Assembly (NCBI RefSeq): GCF_004341825.1 | Contig: NZ_SMAG01000003.1 | Coordinates: 1 to 64,000 of the forward strand | Reading direction: 5' to 3' | Source: Hazenella coriacea | Lineage (GTDB): Bacteria; Bacillota; Bacilli; Thermoactinomycetales; Thermoactinomycetaceae | Length of the DNA stretch: 64,000 nucleotides | Shown: positions 58,149 through 64,000 of the stretch, in pieces | Layout of the letters: each line of letters starts with the position of its first letter | Position numbering within the stretch: position 1 is the first letter of the stretch | The notes under the pieces: model-generated | What the model saw: the letters and a program-made list of their open reading frames with translations, nothing else | Told to the model about the DNA's origin: nothing | Databases searched by the model: none | Made by a program: the position numbers and the translations under genes

Positions 58149-59531
58149 TTATCTCTTTTTCAATAATAAGCTTAAACTTAAGATCCAACCGATCCATCCA
58201 CTTATTGCTGCCAAAACCAATACCTTACGAAATGCTACTACAGACAATACATCCCCCAAAGACCATGACCAAGGTTGAACAAATGGAGAAAAAGAGTAGT
58301 ATAGCTGCGCCATCACTACCAGTCCAATCGCTCCACCAGCAGCAATAAACATTCCAAAGGTCATAAATGCATTTCGAATTTGCTTCATATGAACCCATTG
58401 AATAAAGAGTTTATGAACAGGAGCAGCAACCGTAAAGCTTAAACCAATCCCCAGTAAAATCAGGCTAGAGAAAATAAACCATAAATTAGGCTCTAAGAAT
58501 AACTGAATATAAGCAGTGGAAGCAAATAACAAACCAATACTTGATAGCATTTGATAGTTAATTTTTTCAGATAACCGCTTCACAAGTGGCAAAAAACAAA
58601 CTGACACGAAAAGAATAAAGCTTAGAATCCCTCCCAGCGATTGAGTAGGCAAAGATAATAGATTTCGAACCCACCCAGGGACAAATAGTAACCCCATCCA
58701 ACTAAAACCGATACAAGCAGCTTGTCCATAGAGCAACCAAAACTGCCAATTGGCAAAGAGGTGTGGTTCAAAAAAAGGATATTCGGTTTGCCGTTCAATC
58801 ATAAATAAAGGAATGAACAGCCCCAAGGATACGAGCCATAGTGGCATGACTTGGGGATCAATAAAAGCTTGCCAGCCATGCAAAAAGTTCGTGTTTGTCA
58901 CTGCTAACATCAAAAATAAAATCATAAAGCTAAATAATAATATGCCTGACCCATGTGCGTAAACAACCCCACTATTCAAAGCAGGTAAGCGGACTTGTCG
59001 CGAGACAAAGTAAACGAGTACAGCCACAAATACATATAATAAAAACAATAAACGCCAAGTCGTCCATTGAGTAAACAATGATGAAAAAAGTGGAGACACG
59101 ATGAGTATGGCAAATAGAACGAGCAGGATAAACTGTCGATATTTATGAGTCCCCTTCGAAAAATAACGATACGTATAAAATGAGACTAAGGGGACAATTC
59201 CTCCAGCTCCAATTGCTTGTATTACCCGCCCTCCAATGATCCAAACCCATTTAGATGCAAAAGCAACTGTCAAAGATCCCAATGCAAAAATAGCCAAGGA
59301 AAAAAGAAAAACTGGATATCTTCCTTGTTGACATGCATACTTCTCCATCAACGGGAGTGAAAAGGAAAAAAAAGCTAAATGAATGGATATCATCCAAACT
59401 CCCCAATGGGTTGAAATCTCATACTGTTGTAATACGGTTGTCAGCACAGGAGTGACATATAGAATATCTAAAGCACTTAAATAAATCGCAATGACAAACG
59501 TTTCCATAGGAAATATTTTTGCACCTGACAA
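58149..59531 (-). CDS. MFS transporter, DHA2 (drug/H+ antiporter)-like
   Basis: 460 residues with about 13-14 hydrophobic segments. The GRVIQAIGAGGIVPL segment near residue 98 is a motif-C-like antiporter signature of the EmrB/QacA group. The C-terminal half is divergent, and substrate cannot be assigned. The start is TTG at 59531 after GGAGGGG; ATG 59507 is the alternative. It is inserted between bshC and panE and is absent from that place in B. subtilis. Confidence 0.82.
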   Translation of the reverse strand: MSGAKIFPMETFVIAIYLSALDILYVTPVLTTVLQQYEISTHWGVWMISIHLAFFSFSLPLMEKYACQQGRYPVFLFSLAIFALGSLTVAFASKWVWIIGGRVIQAIGAGGIVPLVSFYTYRYFSKGTHKYRQFILLVLFAILIVSPLFSSLFTQWTTWRLLFLLYVFVAVLVYFVSRQVRLPALNSGVVYAHGSGILLFSFMILFLMLAVTNTNFLHGWQAFIDPQVMPLWLVSLGLFIPLFMIERQTEYPFFEPHLFANWQFWLLYGQAACIGFSWMGLLFVPGWVRNLLSLPTQSLGGILSFILFVSVCFLPLVKRLSEKINYQMLSSIGLLFASTAYIQLFLEPNLWFIFSSLILLGIGLSFTVAAPVHKLFIQWVHMKQIRNAFMTFGMFIAAGGAIGLVVMAQLYYSFSPFVQPWSWSLGDVLSVVAFRKVLVLAAISGWIGWILSLSLLLKKR

Positions 59532-59587
59532 GGGATCCCCTCCACCAGTCCTACACTCATTACACAGATCTATTATATCATTTGCAA

Positions 59588-60535
59588 TTAGACTCGTTTG
59601 GATTGAACCTCGTATTCTAATCGGTGAATCTGTTGAACCATCTGTTCATTGACAGGAGTAGGAATATGTAACTTTTTACCCAAACTTACGATGATTCCAT
59701 TGATATGGTCAATCTCAGTCCGATTTCCTTTAAGTAAGTCTTGCAACATCGATGATTGATTCTGTGCAGTCCTTCGACACACTTCAAGCACTCGTTGGAA
59801 CATCGTTTCTTCATCCAACTGAAAACCCATCTGATTGATTACACCTATAGCTTCTGCAAAAATGGCTTTCATCATTTCATCATACTTACCTGATATTAAT
59901 TCCCCATTTTTCACTCTATAAAAAGTGGTTAATGGGTTAATGACGCTATTAATCGCTAATTTTTCCCACATTCTTTGTTTAACCTTCGAGTCATATTGGA
60001 TAAAGTCACTGGTTCCTTCTTGTTGAAACACCTGTAAGAAGGGTTGTATGAACGTGTATGATTTTCCCTCTTCATATGGAAAGGATCCGATCCAAGCTTC
60101 GCCCTTACCTGTATGACAAACTTCAGTTGAACTTTTCCGCAAAGCCCCTTCAGTCGTTACGACTGCATATGTTCGTGTACGTTGTTGTAATTGAATAATC
60201 GACGACTCGTGTCCCATTCCATTTTGAAAAAATAATAGAAGTGTCTTTTCATGAGAGCATCGTTGAAGCAACGGAATCACTTGTGGCAAATGTAATTGTT
60301 TGACTGTCACCAAAATCAGATCGAAAATAGGAAGATCTTGTTCTCCCATCCAAGTAGCTATGACCTGAAATTTCTTAGTTTGTTTAGACAGTGTGGTAAT
60401 CGTAAGTCCTTGTTCATTAAGTTTTTCTTTTTGCTCGATGGTTCGAGTGATGAAGGTAAGCTCATATGGGAGCTCTGCTAATCTTGCACCCCATAGTAAA
60501 CCGAGAGCGCCTGCTCCTAAGATGGCAACTTTCAC
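59588..60535 (-). CDS. panE: 2-dehydropantoate 2-reductase
   Basis: NADPH-dependent reduction of ketopantoate in coenzyme A synthesis. The 315 residues have the N-terminal dinucleotide-binding GAGALGLLWGARL, the catalytic Lys region KQRMWEKLAINSVINPLTTFY, and the C-terminal GNRTEIDHINGIIVSLGKKL typical of the ApbA/PanE family. I chose GTG 60535 (MKVAILGAG) with AGGGAG upstream. The longer frame adds a non-conserved extension over the terminator region. Confidence 0.94.
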   Translation of the reverse strand: MKVAILGAGALGLLWGARLAELPYELTFITRTIEQKEKLNEQGLTITTLSKQTKKFQVIATWMGEQDLPIFDLILVTVKQLHLPQVIPLLQRCSHEKTLLLFFQNGMGHESSIIQLQQRTRTYAVVTTEGALRKSSTEVCHTGKGEAWIGSFPYEEGKSYTFIQPFLQVFQQEGTSDFIQYDSKVKQRMWEKLAINSVINPLTTFYRVKNGELISGKYDEMMKAIFAEAIGVINQMGFQLDEETMFQRVLEVCRRTAQNQSSMLQDLLKGNRTEIDHINGIIVSLGKKLHIPTPVNEQMVQQIHRLEYEVQSKRV

Positions 60536-60561
60536 TATTCGTAACTCCCTTCGTTTGAAAT

Positions 60562-60589
60562 AAACAAAAGGAGCCAACACGAGGCTCCT
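60562..60589 (-). terminator. Terminator of the yng operon
   Basis: AGGAGCC (60583-60589 side) pairs with GGCTCCT (60569-60575 side) over a 7-nt loop, followed by TTTGTTT on the minus strand, between yngE and panE. Confidence 0.8.
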
Positions 60590-60644
60590 CATAGATGTCA
60601 AAAGTAATCAAGCTCATCATACTATGTTTTTCTTTTCTTTTCAT

Positions 60645-62180
60645 CTAGACTGGATAAACAGGATGTTTACGATGACTAAAAGTAAGCTGTTTCGATTCAT
60701 AGGCAGTGAATCGCTGGATCAGTTCCATACGAAGGGTGTCAGGTTGAACGATCCCATCAATAATCAATTCACTCGCTAATCGATAGATATCGATATCTTG
60801 TTGATATTCCTTCCGTTTTTCCATTACAAATTGGGTACGTTCTGGTTCCTCTAACTCAGCAATTTTATTACTATAAACAGCATTGACAGCTGCTTCTGGC
60901 CCCATCACAGCGATTTGTGCGGTTGGAAGCGCCAAACAACAGTCCGGTTCAAATGCAGGTCCTGCCATCGCATACAGCCCAGCTCCATAGGCTTTTCGGA
61001 CAATCACAGAGATTTTAGGTACAGTTGCTTCAGACATGGCAGAGATCATTTTAGCTCCATGACGAATGATCCCAGCTCTCTCTACCTGAGTTCCGATCAT
61101 AAACCCAGGTACATCCGCCAAAAATAGTAAAGGGATATGGTAAGCGTCACACAGAGTAATAAATCGAGCTGCTTTATCTGCGGTGTCTACAAATAAAACT
61201 CCACCCTTCACTTTGGATTGGTTTGCAATCACCCCAATCACTTTTCCATCCAAACGAGCAAACCCGGTGATTAGTTCTTTGGCAAAAAGTTGCTTAATCT
61301 CGTAAAATGATCCTTCATCAATAAAGCTTGTAATCAACTCCATCATATCGAATGGAGCATTCTGATGATCAGGTACAATCTGCGAGATTGGACGAGCGGT
61401 TGGAAGAGGTAGCTTACTTTCAACTGTCTTTGGTTTTTGCTGAAAGTTCGTTGGGAAATAGCTGAGCAGACGACGCGCGGAAGCAATCGCCTCTTCTTCA
61501 CTGCTAGCCAACACATCCCCACACCCACTTACTGTACAATGCATGCGGGCGCCTCCCATTTCTTCCAATGAAACTTTCTGACCAATCACCATTTCGGCCA
61601 TCCGAGGAGAGCCCAGGTACATACTTGCATTTTTGTCTACCATGATGACCGTATCACAAAAAGCTGGGATATAAGCCCCACCAGCCGCAGACGGGCCAAA
61701 TAAAATACAAATCTGTGGAATAACCCCTGATAGCTTCACTTGATTATAGAAGATTCTACCTGCACCTCGTCTACCTGGAAACATCTCAATTTGGTCAGTA
61801 ATCCGAGCGCCTGCTGAGTCAACAAGATATAAAAGAGGCACTTTTAACTTTTCAGCCGTTTCTTGAATACGGATGATTTTTTCTACCGTCCTTGATCCCC
61901 ATGAACCTGCCTTCACAGTGGAATCGTTTGCCATCACACAAACCGTCTGACCGTGAATTTTTCCAATGGCTGTGACCACACCATCTGCAGGTAAATCATT
62001 CGCCATCACATTGGCAAACAATCCATCCTCTAGTTGAAAATCATCATCAAAGAGTAATTCGAGTCGTTTACGAACAAATAATTTATTTTGACTAGCTAGC
62101 TTTTCATGGTATTTGGGAGCTCCACCCGCTTTGACTGAAGCAGTTTTTTCTTCTAGTTGTTGAGTCCATGTTTCTTTCAT
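60645..62180 (-). CDS. yngE: Acyl-CoA carboxylase carboxyltransferase subunit (YngE/MccB-like)
   Basis: 511 residues with two crotonase-like halves: the N-half has GADGVVTAIGKIHG-type and SAGARITDQ motifs, and the C-half has DVPGFMIGTQVERAGIIRHGAKM. It transfers CO2 from biotin to an acyl-CoA. In context (HMG-CoA lyase, enoyl-CoA hydratase, biotin carrier) the likely substrate is 3-methylcrotonyl-CoA, so it is the beta chain of methylcrotonyl-CoA carboxylase in leucine breakdown. Propionyl-CoA cannot be excluded. GGAGAAG precedes ATG. Confidence 0.9.
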   Translation of the reverse strand: MKETWTQQLEEKTASVKAGGAPKYHEKLASQNKLFVRKRLELLFDDDFQLEDGLFANVMANDLPADGVVTAIGKIHGQTVCVMANDSTVKAGSWGSRTVEKIIRIQETAEKLKVPLLYLVDSAGARITDQIEMFPGRRGAGRIFYNQVKLSGVIPQICILFGPSAAGGAYIPAFCDTVIMVDKNASMYLGSPRMAEMVIGQKVSLEEMGGARMHCTVSGCGDVLASSEEEAIASARRLLSYFPTNFQQKPKTVESKLPLPTARPISQIVPDHQNAPFDMMELITSFIDEGSFYEIKQLFAKELITGFARLDGKVIGVIANQSKVKGGVLFVDTADKAARFITLCDAYHIPLLFLADVPGFMIGTQVERAGIIRHGAKMISAMSEATVPKISVIVRKAYGAGLYAMAGPAFEPDCCLALPTAQIAVMGPEAAVNAVYSNKIAELEEPERTQFVMEKRKEYQQDIDIYRLASELIIDGIVQPDTLRMELIQRFTAYESKQLTFSHRKHPVYPV

Positions 62181-62192
62181 GATTTCTTCTCC

Positions 62193-62969
62193 TCACTCTC
62201 CATGGTAATTCGGTTTTCGTTTCTCTTTAAATGCCGCTAGGCCCTCTAACCGATCTTGGGTAGGAATTAATATTTCATATGCCTTCGTTTCAAAAGCTAA
62301 GCCCACACTGAGTGAAACCTCTAACCCTTGATCGATTGCCGATTTAGCCTGCATCAAAGATAAGGGGGCTTGTTGCTTCATCACTTCAGCCATCTGAAGA
62401 GCCACTTCCAGAGATTTTCCTGCAGAAGTGACTTGATTCACTAATCCCAATGACTCTGCTTCATGAGCCGTCACCTTTTTTGCCATAAAAATAAGTTCCT
62501 TGGCCTTCGCTTTTCCGATGAGACGTGGAAGACGTTGAGTCCCACCTGCTCCAGGTATAATACCCAGAGAGACCTCTGTCAGACCCATCACCGCTCTTTC
62601 ATCTGCCACTCTTAAATCACAAGCAAGTGCCAACTCCATCCCGCCACCTAAAGCGAGACCATTGACAGCAGCAATCACTGGTTTAGGCAACTGTTCAATC
62701 TGGTTGAATGTTTCCCGAATCAAACGAATATACTGCCTTACCTGATCCTCGGTGAAAGTCCGTCTTTCTTTAAGATCCGCTCCAGAACAGAATGACTTTT
62801 CGCCCTCACCCGTGATGACAACAACTCTTGTGGTGCGATCATGACAAAGCTCCTCGAGGATCTGTGAAAGAGTTTGTAATGTCTCTCGATTAAGACAATT
62901 GTAAACCTCGGGTCGCTGGATGGTGAGAATCGAAATCCCATCATTTTTCTCCCATTGAACCACGGACAC
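62193..62969 (-). CDS. yngF: Enoyl-CoA hydratase (methylglutaconyl-CoA hydratase-like)
   Basis: 258-residue crotonase: the oxyanion segment FCSGADLKERR (about 61-71), GLALGGGMELALACDLRVA with the first catalytic Glu, and MGLTEVSLGIIPGAGGTQRLPR with the second. In this operon it probably hydrates 3-methylglutaconyl-CoA. The start is GTG at 62969 with GAGGGAG upstream. Confidence 0.9.
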   Translation of the reverse strand: MSVVQWEKNDGISILTIQRPEVYNCLNRETLQTLSQILEELCHDRTTRVVVITGEGEKSFCSGADLKERRTFTEDQVRQYIRLIRETFNQIEQLPKPVIAAVNGLALGGGMELALACDLRVADERAVMGLTEVSLGIIPGAGGTQRLPRLIGKAKAKELIFMAKKVTAHEAESLGLVNQVTSAGKSLEVALQMAEVMKQQAPLSLMQAKSAIDQGLEVSLSVGLAFETKAYEILIPTQDRLEGLAAFKEKRKPNYHGE

Positions 62970-62975
62970 TTTTGA

Positions 62976-63878
62976 TCAACTCCCTCTTTGTTCTTTTTTG
63001 CCTATGATGCTCTTTAATACTTTAGAAGGGAGTTGTTTCCCAAGTTTCTGTTCCACCCAAGCACTTGTTTCACAAAGCAGTTCCAAGTCAATCCCTGTTT
63101 CGATCCCCATCCCATGTAACAGATAGACTAGATCTTCTGTAGCAAGGTTTCCTGCGGCTCCAGGTGCATAGGGACATCCACCCAATCCACCAAAAGATGT
63201 ATCTAGGGTAGTCAGCCCTGATTCCAAAGCGGTATAAGCATTAGCTAAACCCGTTCCATGTGTATCGTGAAAATGTCCTGCTAAGCTTCCCGCAGGAAAT
63301 TGGGTGAATAACTTTTTTAACACTTCTTTGACTTGTATTGGAGTAGCCACTCCAATCGTATCCCCAAGTGAAACTTCATAAACCCCCATCTGAAACAGTC
63401 GCTCACATACCTTCGCTACTTGAGAAATAGCAACTTCTCCCTCATATGGACAACCAAAGACAGTCGATACATAGCCACGTACTTTTTTCCCATGTTTAAT
63501 AGCCTCTTCTACTACTTCTTGCAATACTGGATACGTCTCAGTGATTGATTTATTGATATTTTTAAAATTATGAGTTTCACTCGCTGACATAAATATCGCA
63601 AATTCGTCAACCGAAGATTGGAGGGCTCGTTCCAACCCTTTACGATTTGGAACGAGCGCTCGATAGGTGACTGCGGAATGAAAAGGAAGATCTCCCGCCA
63701 ATTGCTCCGCATCTGCCAACTGTGGAATCCAACGTGGATGAACAAAAGAGGTAACCTCCATGTGACGAATTCCCGAGCGAATCAGTCTATCTAGAATTTC
63801 TCGTTTGATTGCAGTATCAAGGATCTGGTCTTCATTTTGTAAACCATCACGTAAACCCACTTCCACTATGGTGATCAT
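62976..63878 (-). CDS. yngG: Hydroxymethylglutaryl-CoA lyase
   Basis: 300 residues in the TIM-barrel HMGL-like family: RDGLQNE at the N-terminus, metal-binding HFHDTHGTGLAN (about 211-222), and the catalytic Cys in GGLGGCPYAPGAAGN (about 243-257). It splits HMG-CoA to acetoacetate and acetyl-CoA, the last step of leucine catabolism. GGAGGTC is next to ATG. It begins 17 bp after the biotin-carrier stop. Confidence 0.94.
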   Translation of the reverse strand: MITIVEVGLRDGLQNEDQILDTAIKREILDRLIRSGIRHMEVTSFVHPRWIPQLADAEQLAGDLPFHSAVTYRALVPNRKGLERALQSSVDEFAIFMSASETHNFKNINKSITETYPVLQEVVEEAIKHGKKVRGYVSTVFGCPYEGEVAISQVAKVCERLFQMGVYEVSLGDTIGVATPIQVKEVLKKLFTQFPAGSLAGHFHDTHGTGLANAYTALESGLTTLDTSFGGLGGCPYAPGAAGNLATEDLVYLLHGMGIETGIDLELLCETSAWVEQKLGKQLPSKVLKSIIGKKEQRGS

Positions 63879-63895
63879 GGCGGACCTCCTCTAAA

Positions 63896-64000
63896 CTACT
63901 CAAGCTCTAGAAGAGCTTCTCCATCTCCGACAAAAGAACCAACCTCAACCTTGACCTCTTTGACAATTCCACCAGCCTCAGCTTGAATGGGCACTTCCAT
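63896..64000 (-). CDS. Biotin/lipoyl carrier protein, C-terminal end (partial)
   Basis: The frame reads MEVPIQAEAGGIVKEVKVEV and then GSFVGDGEALLELE before the stop at 63896-63898. This is the second half of a biotinyl domain. The first Met is the residue after the biotinylated Lys of the usual AMKM motif, so the window ends at the modification site. It is the carboxyl carrier (YngHB-like, or fused to the biotin carboxylase). Which of the two cannot be decided from the part present. Confidence 0.88.
   Translation of the reverse strand: MEVPIQAEAGGIVKEVKVEVGSFVGDGEALLELE

Overview
The window is a chromosomal segment of a low-GC, endospore-forming Firmicute of the order Bacillales. The gene content is that of the Bacillus subtilis pyr, ylm-divIVA-ileS, spoIIG and mra/dcw regions, including sigE, sigG, spoIIGA, spoVD and spoVE. 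Several departures from Bacillaceae (a SAH hydrolase, murA inside the dcw cluster, no pyrK/pyrD, a long DivIVA) would fit a Thermoactinomycetaceae-like, possibly filamentous, relative. That family assignment is inference. No insertion sequence, prophage or CRISPR array was seen.

Layout. 1-97 is the 5' end of a 16S rRNA gene reading left out of the window, with its leader and promoter. 795-8800 holds single genes: a lipoprotein, dapF with a calcium P-type ATPase, rqcH, a DinB-like protein and a small zinc-finger protein. 8850-18995 is the pyrimidine operon pyrR-pyrP-pyrB-pyrC-carA-carB-pyrF-pyrE (minus strand), controlled by two PyrR attenuators. Upstream are rluD, lspA and a yteA-like gene. 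A plus-strand rsgA-type GTPase at 21628-22698 has an elaborate leader. ileS with a T-box leader follows, then divIVA-ylmH-ylmG-sepF-ylmE-ylmD-ylmC. Next come a VWA lipoprotein, sigG, sigE and spoIIGA. 35295-54924 is the division and cell-wall cluster from mraZ to ftsZ, all minus strand, interrupted by terminators. Then ahcY, bshC, an MFS transporter and panE. The end of the window is a leucine/acyl-CoA catabolic operon (biotin carrier, yngG, yngF, yngE).

How the genes work together. The pyr genes make UMP from bicarbonate, a nitrogen donor and aspartate, except for the dihydroorotate dehydrogenase step, which must be encoded elsewhere. The mur/mra/fts/PBP genes make lipid II and build the septum. 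SpoIIGA, sigma E and sigma G then run sporulation.

The most striking observation is the pyr-operon CarA. Its glutaminase domain has lost both the nucleophilic cysteine (Ser245) and the catalytic histidine (Gln329). This predicts an ammonia-dependent carbamoyl-phosphate synthetase, or one that borrows another small subunit. Other points worth checking are a candidate translational attenuator on the rsgA paralogue, a hairpin that hides the sigG ribosome-binding site only in read-through mRNA, the long-spacer spoIIGA promoter and the MraZ operator.
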